From an uncultured Bacteroidales bacterium (lineage in GTDB: Bacteria > Bacteroidota > Bacteroidia > Bacteroidales > FEN-979): a DNA stretch of 58,945 nt. The stretch is taken from positions 1-58,945 of the forward strand of contig CAIYES010000050.1 in the NCBI GenBank assembly GCA_903925275.1, read 5' to 3'. A program made the translations under genes and the position numbers. Below are positions 34,195-42,242 of this stretch, piece after piece (position 1 is the stretch's first letter; every line of letters starts with the position of its first letter). Below the pieces are notes generated by a model. It ran no database searches. It saw only the letters and a list, made by a program, of their open reading frames with translations, and was not told where the DNA came from.

Positions 34195-34762
34195 ATTCCG
34201 AAAAATAATTCACTAATTTTTGTTGAAGTTTCATTTTTGCTCTGTGAATGAGTGATTCTACTGAGGAAAGTGAGAGATTCATGATCTCGGCGATTTCTTT
34301 ACAGCCCAGCTCTTCATATTTGTTTAAAATAAATGCTATTTTCTGGTTCTCAGGCAGTGAATTAACCGCAGCATCGAGGATTTTTCTTTTTTCTTTGTCA
34401 TCGTTTCCGGTATCTGTAGTTGTTGGCTCATGCTCAATTTGGTGTGTTCCGTCATGTGAAACCTGCATGATTGTTCCGATCTGGTGTAGGAAATTTCTTC
34501 TTTTTTGTTTTTTCAGATGATCCAGCGATTTGTTAACCGTAATCCGGTATATCCAGGTATAAAGCGAGGCGTTTCTCTTATATTTCCCGATCGACCTGAG
34601 TATCTCAAGAAAAACCTCCTGCGACAAATCCTCGGCATCTTCCATATTTGCTACAAAATAATATGCAGTTTTAATGACATTTTTCTGATAGGTATGGACG
34701 AGGTGTTGAATTGCTTCCCTGGTTTGGATTCTAAGTCCGTCTATCAGTTCCTGTTCAGTCAT
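34187..34762 (-). CDS. RNA polymerase ECF sigma factor
   Basis: A 191-aa sigma-70-family protein. Region 2 contains MEDAEDLSQEVFLEILR and YTWIYRITVNKSLD; region 4 is CKEIAEIMNLSLSSVESLIHRAKMKL. It is encoded between a metal-binding exported protein and its anti-sigma. The 180 bp upstream of the operon's first gene contain GGTCGTCTAATG, a CGTC-type -10 known from ECF promoters, so autoregulation is possible. Confidence 0.92.
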   Translation of the reverse strand: MTEQELIDGLRIQTREAIQHLVHTYQKNVIKTAYYFVANMEDAEDLSQEVFLEILRSIGKYKRNASLYTWIYRITVNKSLDHLKKQKRRNFLHQIGTIMQVSHDGTHQIEHEPTTTDTGNDDKEKRKILDAAVNSLPENQKIAFILNKYEELGCKEIAEIMNLSLSSVESLIHRAKMKLQQKLVNYFSEYA

Positions 34763-34853
34763 TCTTGATGCATTTACAAAAGAAAGGAACCCGGAATAAT
34801 CCTGAACTTCAGGGATATCCCGGATTCTTTGTCAGATATGGTTACCGGTTCTT

Positions 34854-35282
34854 CTATTTGGATTTCTGTGGTTCAGGAGCAGTGCCATGCTGGTTCCCGC
34901 AACTATTCCTGTGCTGATTTCCACATCCACCTCCACCTCCGCAACAATTTCCCTTTCCGCCGCCATGATGATGCTGTTTTCCCATTCCGCAACCTTTTGA
35001 ATTGCCTTTTCCCTGCCCGGCAGTTTGATGTTTATCACAAATCCCGTCACCATTTTTATCTGTAAAATTGGCACCTTTTCCATTATTCATCTTTGCCTGA
35101 TGATTGTCACATACGCCGTCTTTATTGGTGTCGACAAAGTTTCCGGGTGCCGGGTTGGTCAGGGTTTGTGCATCCCGGGAATCCTTTTGAGTACTGGTAA
35201 CCGGTGCGTTTTGGGAGTACCCCTGGGAAATAAGGAATAACATGATGGCCGTTAACACCGCGATTCTTTTTAAAGTTTTCAT
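34854..35282 (-). CDS. Exported Ca-loop and His/Cys/Gly-rich metal-binding protein
   Basis: A 142-aa protein with a signal peptide (ends near SQGYSQ). Two DxDxDG-like loops, DTNKDGVCDNH and DKNGDGICDKH, resemble calcium-binding EF-hand/thrombospondin-3 loops, each carrying an added Cys-x-x-His. The last 55 residues are almost only Gly, His, Cys, Asn and Gln (KQHHHGGGKGNCCGGGGGC). It is first in the sigma operon, 91 bp before the sigma start. It resembles known families only locally; a metal-buffering or sensing role is inferred. Confidence 0.75.
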   Translation of the reverse strand: MKTLKRIAVLTAIMLFLISQGYSQNAPVTSTQKDSRDAQTLTNPAPGNFVDTNKDGVCDNHQAKMNNGKGANFTDKNGDGICDKHQTAGQGKGNSKGCGMGKQHHHGGGKGNCCGGGGGCGNQHRNSCGNQHGTAPEPQKSK

Positions 35283-35463
35283 AGTCTTGTTTTAGGTTGA
35301 TTAAACATTGGTTATAATCATTAGACGACCAACAGGACTAAAACTTGCGCACAACATGATTTTTTTCATTTGATGGACCAATCACATGCCTGAAACGCTT
35401 AACAGGAAAGCATGGAAATTGAAGGATAATCTCATGCTTAAGGCAGGCTTACGGGAACAGTGA

Positions 35464-36396
35464 TCAGTGGGTATCAAGACCATGCAGCATATACACCAGA
35501 TGCATCAGCGATTTGCTGATTTCTGCCATGTATTCATTTACCGCCCTGACGCTGCCGGGAAGTGTGAACACCAATGATTTTCCCATGACTCCCGCCACCG
35601 AGCGACTTGTAAGCGCGGCGGGTTTTTCTGCTCCGTATTTCATGCGGATCATCTCCATGATACCCGGGATTTCTTTATCCAGCAGACTTTTTACAACATC
35701 CGGGGTGAAATCGCGCGGGCCTATTCCGGTTCCTCCGGTGGTGATCACAATATCCACAAGTTCTTCCTTCGCTTTATGCAGCAGCTCTTCTAATCTATGA
35801 GAATCATCAGGTATCAAACGATTGATGATCAACGATTGACTATTGGTAATTTTAAAATGGGTCTCAAGCAATTCGGTGATCCGGGGTCCTGATACATCTT
35901 CATATTCTCCGGAGCTGGCGCGGTCGCTGAGGGTAATAACCAAGGCCCTGAAAACTTTTGGGTGGTATTCAAGTTCCATCCCGGCGCTAAGGGTGCCCGG
36001 GCTCACCACCCGGCAGAAAATACCCTCTTTGGGCATCACACAATTGCCTACTTCCTTAAAGATGGCGCAACTGGTGCCATGGCACTCCTTGCCAATCTGT
36101 GTGACCTCCAGTTCAATTTCACCGACTGTAAAACGATCAAGAGGATGGGTTAACCAGAGGTCGATCCCTGTTGTAGTGATGTTCTCGGCAAATTCGCCGC
36201 AAGCTACTTTCCGTCCTGCCTCCTGTTCGAATTTTATGATACTTTCTGTTCCAAGCAAACTAACCTGGCGGTTCCATGTACCGGCATGTGCATCGCCTGA
36301 AACCCCGTAATGGGTAAGTTCGATCTGATCAACAGGCTTTTTAATGGTGCCTTTTTCTATTGAAATATTGACGGAATTTATCTGGACGTGTTGCAT
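35464..36396 (-). CDS. MOSC domain fused to MogA/MoaB-like molybdopterin adenylyltransferase
   Basis: A 310-aa fusion. Residues 1-140 are a MOSC domain (ISIEKGTIKKPV; SGDAHAGTWNRQVSLL; CGEFAENITTTG; GKECHGTSCAIF), which binds sulfur-carrier or cofactor. Residues 150-310 are a MogA/MoaB fold (ALVITLSDRASSGEYEDVSGP; VDIVITTGGTGIGPRDFTPD; FTLPGSVRAVNEYM), which adenylylates molybdopterin before metal insertion by MoeA. It is the last gene of the 12-gene molybdenum/tungsten operon. A MOSC-MogA fusion is known in some anaerobes; the MOSC part may select sulfurated cofactor. Confidence 0.88.
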   Translation of the reverse strand: MQHVQINSVNISIEKGTIKKPVDQIELTHYGVSGDAHAGTWNRQVSLLGTESIIKFEQEAGRKVACGEFAENITTTGIDLWLTHPLDRFTVGEIELEVTQIGKECHGTSCAIFKEVGNCVMPKEGIFCRVVSPGTLSAGMELEYHPKVFRALVITLSDRASSGEYEDVSGPRITELLETHFKITNSQSLIINRLIPDDSHRLEELLHKAKEELVDIVITTGGTGIGPRDFTPDVVKSLLDKEIPGIMEMIRMKYGAEKPAALTSRSVAGVMGKSLVFTLPGSVRAVNEYMAEISKSLMHLVYMLHGLDTH

Positions 36397-36459
36397 GGGA
36401 AAAATTTAAAAATAGAAATGAAGATTAAAATTAAAATTAAAATTGGTGGTGAATGGTAT

Positions 36460-36960
36460 TTATCCGCTATTCCTGTTACCAGTTCCTTCCGAAATAATAT
36501 CTTCCCTGGTTTTCTCAACCAGTTTAATCTCATCAATCACCATGGCTTTATCAACCGCTTTACACATGTCGTAAATTGTCAGAAGGGCAATTGACACAGC
36601 CGTAAGCGCCTCCATTTCAATGCCCGTCTGACCGGTACATCTTGCCAGACTTTCAATTTGCACACCGGTTGTGTCCAGTACGGCTTTAACTTCGATCCGG
36701 GTGATCAGTAACGGGTGACACAGCGGAATGAGTTCACTGGTACGCTTTCCGCCCTGGATCCCTGCAATCTCGGCAATGGTGAGCACATCGCCCTTTTTCA
36801 TCTTGTTTTCCCTGATAATATCCAGCGTTTCACTGCTGATGCAGATGTGTCCGGTGGCCCTTGCCGTACGCAATTGAACAGGCTTACCGCTTACATCCAC
36901 CATATTTGCCTTGCCAAGTTCGTCAACATGCGTCAGGCTCTTTTGTGTTTTTTTAGCCAT
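36460..36960 (-). CDS. moaC: Cyclic pyranopterin monophosphate synthase MoaC
   Basis: Converts the MoaA product 3',8-cH2GTP to cyclic pyranopterin monophosphate. Signatures are THVDELGKANMVDVSGKP at the N-terminus, GKRTSELIPLCHPL near 75 and GIEMEALTAVSIALLTIYDMCKAVDK near 120. Its 166 aa are the normal size. It is 111 bp downstream of moaA, a gap filled by an 8-nt repeat array; a short (TTAAAA)3 run follows its own stop (36425-36444). Confidence 0.95.
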   Translation of the reverse strand: MAKKTQKSLTHVDELGKANMVDVSGKPVQLRTARATGHICISSETLDIIRENKMKKGDVLTIAEIAGIQGGKRTSELIPLCHPLLITRIEVKAVLDTTGVQIESLARCTGQTGIEMEALTAVSIALLTIYDMCKAVDKAMVIDEIKLVEKTREDIISEGTGNRNSG

Positions 36961-36984
36961 TTTATTTTATAAATATTCATAATT

Positions 36985-37064
36985 GATTCACCCGTTCACC
37001 CGTTTACCATTTCACCATTTCACCATTTCACCATTTCACCATTTCACCATTTCACCATTTCACC
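36985..37064 (-). repeat. Octamer tandem repeat (ATTTCACC/CGTTCACC), 10 units, just after moaA
   Basis: Ten 8-nt units, seven of them identical ATTTCACC, lie in the moaA-moaC gap. On the coding (minus) strand the unit is GGTGAAAT, and the array begins 8 nt after the moaA stop. TGA is repeated in every frame. Confidence 0.9.
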
Positions 37065-37071
37065 ATCTGCC

Positions 37072-37872
37072 TTACCCCCCAATATTATGAAACCCTCCGT
37101 TCACATTCACACTTCCTTTTTCCGGTTTACAACCGACTGCTTTTTCAAGTGCTTCGCGGATGCCCAGTTCACGGGTACTGAACTGAATGTCGTTGAACAG
37201 ACAGGGGCGGATCATGCCATTTGCTGTGATCCGGAGGCGGTTGCAGTGCTTGCAATCGCCGCCATGGCCATTTTCAACGATGGAGAAACACCCTTCTGCC
37301 AGGCTCATTTCATGGATAAACCTGACCTCAAGCCCATGTTTCAGGCAAAATTCCCTGACGCCTTTTGCATCGGGCTCATCCGACGAATTCCGCACAACGC
37401 AGTTGATTTTTATCGGGGTCAACCCAGCCTTTTTGGCGGCAGCGATTCCCTCGAATACCTGCTGAATGTTTCCTCCCCGGGTGATTTGGCTGAATTTTTC
37501 AGGATCCACGGTGTCGAGGCTGATGTTTATGCGGTGAAGCCCGGCTTCGGCAAGGTCAGCGGCAAATGTTGACAACAGGATCCCGTTGGTGGTCAGTCCG
37601 AAATCCTTGATTCCCCTGATGGTTGCAATTTTTTCAATCAATGAGATGACACCTTTCCGCACCAGGGGCTCACCGCCGGTGATCCGCACCTTGATTATTC
37701 CCATGGTAACCGCCTCCCGGATGACCTCAACGATCTCCTCGAAACTCAGGATATCCTTGTGATCGAGCAGCTTAACCCCTTCAGCCGGCAAGCAATAGGT
37801 GCAGCGGAGGTTGCAGCGGTCGGTAATGGAGACCCGCAGATAGTTGATCGGACGGTTAAATCGGTCGAACAT
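37072..37872 (-). CDS. moaA: GTP 3',8-cyclase MoaA (short form)
   Basis: A radical-SAM enzyme that starts pterin synthesis from GTP. The N-terminal cluster motif CNLRCTYC is followed by GGEPL; the second cluster is CKHCNRLR with the third Cys in IRPCLF; the protein ends in the conserved C-terminal Gly-Gly. The start at 37872 overlaps the moeA end by 17 bp; an upstream ATG at 37908 is less likely. It has 266 aa against about 320-340 usual: the segment between the FIHEM strand and the second cluster is about 50 residues shorter than in canonical MoaA. All six cluster Cys are present, so it is probably functional. Confidence 0.92.
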   Translation of the reverse strand: MFDRFNRPINYLRVSITDRCNLRCTYCLPAEGVKLLDHKDILSFEEIVEVIREAVTMGIIKVRITGGEPLVRKGVISLIEKIATIRGIKDFGLTTNGILLSTFAADLAEAGLHRINISLDTVDPEKFSQITRGGNIQQVFEGIAAAKKAGLTPIKINCVVRNSSDEPDAKGVREFCLKHGLEVRFIHEMSLAEGCFSIVENGHGGDCKHCNRLRITANGMIRPCLFNDIQFSTRELGIREALEKAVGCKPEKGSVNVNGGFHNIGG

Positions 37873-39088
37873 GCACCAGTTCCCCCTTGTGTATGGCGGT
37901 GGTCCCAATCTCCATGATCAGGATTGCGTTGGCCTTTGTGTAAGCATTTATGTGAGCCGATCCGTGATATTCGATCGGAAAAACTTCTCCGTTTCTTATG
38001 ATTACCGGGATCATGGATTTGCGATCGGGTTTGCGCCTGGAAAAATCAATCCCCATCGGGACTATAAGCTCCACTGGTGGCTCCTCATTGCCCATCATCC
38101 GGCGCAGAAATGGCTTGACCATTATTTCGAACAATACATATGACGAAACCGGGTTGCCAGGCAGCCCGAAGATGAAAGTATCTCCTTTACGCCCGAAGAC
38201 AGTTGGTTTGCCTGGCTGGATGGCAATTTTTTTAAATAAAATCTCTACCCCGGCCTCTTGCAGAATTTCGGGGACGTTGTCAAAATCGCCCATGGAAACA
38301 CCGCCGGTGAGCAGCACAACATCATGGTTGGCCAGGGCAAGTCCGATCATGTTTCGCAATTCCGGGCCTTCGTCGGGAGCAATCCCCAGGTAGAAGGGTA
38401 GGGCAGGAACCGATTTCACCTGCGCTTCAAGCTGCCAGCCATTGGAGTTTCTGATCTGTGCAATTCCAGGGGTCAGCGATGGTTCAACGAGCTCATCGCC
38501 TGTGGAGATAATGCCCACCCTGGGAAGCTTTGCCACCAAAGGGTTTATTGCACCCACTCCTGCCATAACCGCTATGTGTGCCGGGCTGATTTTAAGGCCT
38601 TTCTCAAGCACCAGATCGCCCGACCTGATATCTTCGGCCCGGTAACAAATATTTTTTGCTTTCTGATCCCGGGTAATTCTGATAACGTTATCACCTGCCA
38701 CCTCCGTATCTTCAATCATGACAATGCAATCGGCTCCTTTGGGAACCATGGCGCCTGTCATTATTTTGGAACATTCATTGGGTTCGATGGTTTTTTCGGG
38801 GGTTTTGCCGGCCGGGATGGTTTCAATAACCTTGACGACCAGTAGGGGCACAAAATTTTGTGCCCCTACCCCCCCAACGACCCCAACGACCGGCATCCGG
38901 CAGGCGTAGCCATCGACGGCTGATTTGTCAAACGGGGGCATATCCATGTCGGAAAAAATATCTTCAGCAAGAATTCTTCCAATAGAATCAGACAGTGCAA
39001 CACGTTCGCCACCATCCCGGGACACAAAATATTTTATCTCTCCTGCCTGGGAAAGTACTGTTTTTAATGCATCTTCAAATAATATCAT
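37856..39088 (-). CDS. moeA: Molybdopterin molybdenumtransferase MoeA
   Basis: Inserts Mo (or W) into adenylylated molybdopterin. Signatures are MPPFDKSAVDGYA near 50, IMTGAMVPKGADCIVMIED, GIISTGDELVEP, LLTGGVSMGDFD, GKPTVFGRKGDTFIFGLPGNPVSS and a C-terminal beta-domain. Its 410 aa are normal. Between GYACR and VIETIPAGK an unusual insert is encoded by a tandem GTCGTTGGG duplication and by a perfect 28-bp palindrome. The palindrome adds V-G-A-Q-N-F-V-P-L in frame, and no stop arises. It overlaps moaA by 17 bp and follows wtpC by 17 bp. Confidence 0.94.
   Translation of the reverse strand: MILFEDALKTVLSQAGEIKYFVSRDGGERVALSDSIGRILAEDIFSDMDMPPFDKSAVDGYACRMPVVGVVGGVGAQNFVPLLVVKVIETIPAGKTPEKTIEPNECSKIMTGAMVPKGADCIVMIEDTEVAGDNVIRITRDQKAKNICYRAEDIRSGDLVLEKGLKISPAHIAVMAGVGAINPLVAKLPRVGIISTGDELVEPSLTPGIAQIRNSNGWQLEAQVKSVPALPFYLGIAPDEGPELRNMIGLALANHDVVLLTGGVSMGDFDNVPEILQEAGVEILFKKIAIQPGKPTVFGRKGDTFIFGLPGNPVSSYVLFEIMVKPFLRRMMGNEEPPVELIVPMGIDFSRRKPDRKSMIPVIIRNGEVFPIEYHGSAHINAYTKANAILIMEIGTTAIHKGELVHVRPI
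38842..38869. repeat. Perfect 28-bp palindrome inserted in frame in moeA
   Basis: GTAGGGGCACAAAA is followed directly by its exact reverse complement. It encodes about nine residues near position 74-83 of MoeA, in a loop where normal MoeA has no equivalent. The arm resembles the GTAGAGGCGC arm of the hairpin between the tRNA genes. A GTCGTTGGG tandem duplication adjoins it on the coding strand. Confidence 0.9.
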
Positions 39089-39105
39089 TACGATTTACGA
39101 TTTCG

Positions 39106-40161
39106 CTATTTATTTATAAATTTCACCGCTGTCGCCTTAAAATGCACATAGCATGTTTTTCCGGGTTCAAGGCCAAGTTTTTCACACGATTCCCGTGTAA
39201 TGAGGGCATGTAATTCAATTCCTGCTTCGATGGTTACATACATTCCGCCGGTGTTTGGAACTATCTCCACGACTCTTCCCTGAAAATTGTTGGTGGCACT
39301 GGTTTCAACGGGAATACGCGACAAAATTATATCTTCCCCCCGGATAAGGATAAATCCCTCCCCGTCGGGTACATCTGTAACGATGCGAACAGCGGTATTG
39401 TTGCAGGTATAAGCAAAGGTTGCCTGGTTCTTTGTAACAAGTTTTGCAGCGAAGAAATTTTTTACCCCTATGAAATGTGCCACAAATTCTGACTTTGGAC
39501 GGTTGAACACTTCAGAAGGGGTTCCTGTCTGAACGATTGTACCGTTATCAATCACCGCGATTCTGGTACCAAGCGAAAGAGCCTCTTCATAATCGTGGGT
39601 GACATGCAGGATGGTTTGCCCTTTCCGGTGAAAGGCACGGAGCAACCGGCGGAGATCGTTCTTCAGCCGCGTGTCGAGCGACGAAAGGGGTTCATCCAGC
39701 AGCAGGATCCCAGGTTGCTGAATCAGGGTACGGCCGAGCGCCACACGTTGAAGTTCGCCACCCGACAGGCTTCCCGGTTTGCGGGTGAGCAGTTCCCCGA
39801 TGCCTAGTTCATTTGCGATGTTCTTTACGCGGGCATGTTTGGCTTCTTTGCCAATTGCTGTACCATGAAGGGAAAAGGCAATGTTTTCTCCCACCGTGAG
39901 ATGGGGAAATACAGCATGATCCTGGAACACCAGCCCGATCTTACGTTTTTGAATTTTTTCTGAAGTAATATCCCTGCCGTCAAACAGTATGGTTCCGGAA
40001 TCGGGTACGACCAAACCGGCAATGGTCTCAAGAACCATGGATTTCCCCGAGCCCGATTCGCCAAGCAGTATGAAATATTCCCCCTGTTCAACCGAAAAAG
40101 AGACATTTTTCAAACTGAAATCAACAAACCGCTTCGAAATATTCCTCAGCTCTAACCTCAT
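39106..40161 (-). CDS. wtpC: Tungstate/molybdate ABC transporter ATP-binding protein
   Basis: A 351-aa cytosolic ATPase. Walker A GESGSGKS is at 35-42, Q-loop GLVFQDHAVFPHL follows, then signature LSGGELQRVALGR, Walker B GILLLDEPLSSLD and H-loop THDYEEA. Residues about 285-350 form a MOP/TOBE-like domain that can bind oxyanion. It energises import with the WtpB permease and WtpA. The choice of WtpC over ModC rests mainly on the WtpA-like binding protein in the operon. Confidence 0.9.
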   Translation of the reverse strand: MRLELRNISKRFVDFSLKNVSFSVEQGEYFILLGESGSGKSMVLETIAGLVVPDSGTILFDGRDITSEKIQKRKIGLVFQDHAVFPHLTVGENIAFSLHGTAIGKEAKHARVKNIANELGIGELLTRKPGSLSGGELQRVALGRTLIQQPGILLLDEPLSSLDTRLKNDLRRLLRAFHRKGQTILHVTHDYEEALSLGTRIAVIDNGTIVQTGTPSEVFNRPKSEFVAHFIGVKNFFAAKLVTKNQATFAYTCNNTAVRIVTDVPDGEGFILIRGEDIILSRIPVETSATNNFQGRVVEIVPNTGGMYVTIEAGIELHALITRESCEKLGLEPGKTCYVHFKATAVKFINK

Positions 40162-40205
40162 CCTTTGGTTACCATTTCAAAATTTCAAAATTTCATCATC
40201 CCACC

Positions 40206-40269
40206 CGTTCACCCGTTCACCCGTTTACCCGTTTACCCACTCACCCACTCATCCGTTCACCATCTCACC
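40206..40269 (-). repeat. Octamer tandem repeat (CGTTCACC variants), 8 units, containing the wtpB stop codon
   Basis: Eight 8-nt units. The wtpB stop TGA (coding strand, at 40249-40251) lies inside the sixth unit, CACTCATC, and the last six codons of wtpB are repeat-encoded. On the coding strand the unit is GGTGAACG. Confidence 0.88.
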
Positions 40270-41046
40270 ATTTTTTTCCTTCGCCAGCCACCTCAATAAA
40301 ACAAACAAAGCCAGGGAGATAAGGATGAAAAGCACCGACACCGGTCGGGCATATTTCAGTCCGAAAGCTCCGAACCGTTCATAGATAAGTACCGGGGTTA
40401 TCATCGGGTGATAGGCCACCACGATCACGGCGCCGAATTCACTCATCCCCCGTGCGAACATCAGGATCAGTCCCGATAAAATGTTCCTCCAGGCCAGGGG
40501 CAGGGAAATAGTGAAAAATACCCGAAAAGATGATGCTCCCAATGTAAGTGCAGCCTTTTCAAGTCTAACCGGAACCCCTGCAAACCCATCCCGGGCGGCA
40601 TTGATGAGGTATGGGATGCTTACAAAGGCCATCGCAATGGCAATTCCGGCAGGGTGCCCCACGAAGTTGAGGCCAACGGCCGAACCCATTTTGCCAAGAG
40701 CCGATTCGCGCGAAACAAAGCCAAGCAAGGCAATACCGGCCGCCGAATGGGGAATCACCACAGGCAAATCGATAATCCCGGTTACCAGCTTTTTCAGCGG
40801 AAATTTTTTCCTGGCCAGCAAGTATGCCAGCGGAATGGCAGCTACCGAAAAAACCAGTGTTCCGGCCAGCGAAGTATATAACGTGAGCCATATACTGTCT
40901 CTCACCTCCGCCTCCCGGGCCGTCTCAAAAACCTGCGCAGGAGTAGTGTTCAGAAACATCCCGGCCAGTGGCGCCAGGATGAACAGCAGAACCAGCGAGC
41001 CCAGCAGCAGGAAAATCAATTGTATGGATGAGAAACGTTGCTTCAA
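40249..41046 (-). CDS. wtpB: Tungstate/molybdate ABC transporter permease
   Basis: A 265-aa inner-membrane protein with about six helices (FLLLGSLVLLFILAPLAG, VFSVAAIPLAYLL and others). The EAA loop is in ALTLGASSFRVFFTISLPLAW, the docking site for the ATPase. Length is normal for ModB/WtpB. The C-terminal residues GEMVNG are encoded by the repeat array that contains the stop codon, so the tail has been reshaped by repeat expansion. It is followed by wtpC on the same strand. Confidence 0.9.
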   Translation of the reverse strand: MKQRFSSIQLIFLLLGSLVLLFILAPLAGMFLNTTPAQVFETAREAEVRDSIWLTLYTSLAGTLVFSVAAIPLAYLLARKKFPLKKLVTGIIDLPVVIPHSAAGIALLGFVSRESALGKMGSAVGLNFVGHPAGIAIAMAFVSIPYLINAARDGFAGVPVRLEKAALTLGASSFRVFFTISLPLAWRNILSGLILMFARGMSEFGAVIVVAYHPMITPVLIYERFGAFGLKYARPVSVLFILISLALFVLLRWLAKEKNGEMVNG

Positions 41047-41083
41047 TTTAAAAAAGAAAAAAAGTAAAACAATTCATTGCTAA

Positions 41084-41125
41084 CTTGTCATTTGTCACTT
41101 GTCACTTGTCACTCGTCACTTGTCA
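41084..41125 (-). repeat. Heptamer tandem repeat (CTTGTCA variants), 6 units, containing a stop codon
   Basis: Six 7-nt units read TGACAAG, TGACGAG or TGACAAA on the coding strand. The stop of the sulfite-oxidase-fold gene (41123-41125) is the TGA of the first unit. The same heptamer occurs at folK (plus strand), 40 kb away. Confidence 0.9.
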
Positions 41126-42205
41126 CTTATTCTCAATCCTGATTTCCGACAGCGCCTTAACTGCCCGGTCGGAGAAGAAGTCGCAAGATGGGAAGATCCG
41201 GAATTTGCCGCCGTCTTTCTCTTCTGGGCAAGGTACGAGCAGCACTTCGGCCTGGTCGCTGCGATTCATGATTTCGCTGAAGGAATAGACCGAACGGTAC
41301 CCGTCGATGCCAGCACAAACAATCAATCCTGTCTGCAGGTTTTTCCGGGTGAATTTAGACTTACCCGCCAGGTAATCTTTCAGGTACACCCCTGAAAAAG
41401 GCTGTGTACTGTGAATTCCCCGTCCTTTTCCATAGAAAATGGTATGAAGGGTCTCAGTTTGCAACCGGGCCGGAATTGTCGTAAAACTGTCAATCTGGTC
41501 TTCACCCGAAAAAACATTAACTTTTGCTGACACGAGCGGACTGATTTCACGGTTCACTATGTAGTTCCTTGGATAGGAGATTACCGTGATTTTCACAGGG
41601 CTGGAAATATTCCTTTCAGAAATCAAATCCTGACCGATGATAAGTTTACTTTCCGTGGGTAATGGCCAGAGATCCTTGGTTTTACTGGGAACAATGCGCA
41701 TCACTTCGGTAGCGATGATCGTATTGTGCAGGAAATTCGGGTAATAAATCTCCCCCCAGCTCAGCACCACCTTTTCGCCACGGGCATTTTCAATTTCGAT
41801 GTACAGATCGATGATGGGGCGGAATTCGGCCGCATTTTTTTTCTTAAGGATACGGTCATTGAGAATGTCAAACAACGAATATCCGTCGTACCGGTAAGCT
41901 CCGATAAATGCATTGACGGTATCACCTTTTAATAGTGCCTCTTTTACGATTACCGAGTGTTTTGTCAGTTTCGTAAAGTCAACCTTCCCGGGGTTTTCAA
42001 TCTCTCCGGCAATATACAGGTCATTCATCGGAAGGATGAATGTTTCCTCGTTGTCATAGAAATTGTTATTCCGGTCGGCTTTATCAGGAATAACTTGTGT
42101 GGCAATGTTCAGGCTGGTCTTGGTTTTCAAGGGGTCTTCCTGTTTTTGGGCATAAATTGAGGACAAAAATAAAAGTAATAACACAATGGTCGGGAATTTT
42201 TTCAT
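41123..42205 (-). CDS. Exported sulfite-oxidase-fold (molybdopterin-domain-like) protein of the Mo/W operon
   Basis: A 360-aa protein with a signal peptide (cleaved near SIYAQ). Two segments follow the Oxidored_molyb pattern: LYIAGEIENPGKVDFTKL with GYSLFDILND, and VYLKDYLAGK with VCAGIDGYRSVYSFSEI and FRIFPSCDFFSDRAVKAL. In sulfite oxidases this domain coordinates the cofactor through a conserved Cys in a Cys-rich loop. I see no clear equivalent, so it may bind metal, pterin or a ligand without catalysis. Placement between the TonB receptor and WtpB suggests periplasmic handling of the imported compound. Confidence 0.65.
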   Translation of the reverse strand: MKKFPTIVLLLLFLSSIYAQKQEDPLKTKTSLNIATQVIPDKADRNNNFYDNEETFILPMNDLYIAGEIENPGKVDFTKLTKHSVIVKEALLKGDTVNAFIGAYRYDGYSLFDILNDRILKKKNAAEFRPIIDLYIEIENARGEKVVLSWGEIYYPNFLHNTIIATEVMRIVPSKTKDLWPLPTESKLIIGQDLISERNISSPVKITVISYPRNYIVNREISPLVSAKVNVFSGEDQIDSFTTIPARLQTETLHTIFYGKGRGIHSTQPFSGVYLKDYLAGKSKFTRKNLQTGLIVCAGIDGYRSVYSFSEIMNRSDQAEVLLVPCPEEKDGGKFRIFPSCDFFSDRAVKALSEIRIENK

Positions 42206-42242
42206 GATTAGTTACTTTAAGGTGTATTTAAGTTATGGATAG

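Noticed and set aside
41123-42205. Active sulfite oxidase
   Set aside because: The Cys-containing cofactor loop is not recognisable, and there is no heme or membrane partner in the operon.
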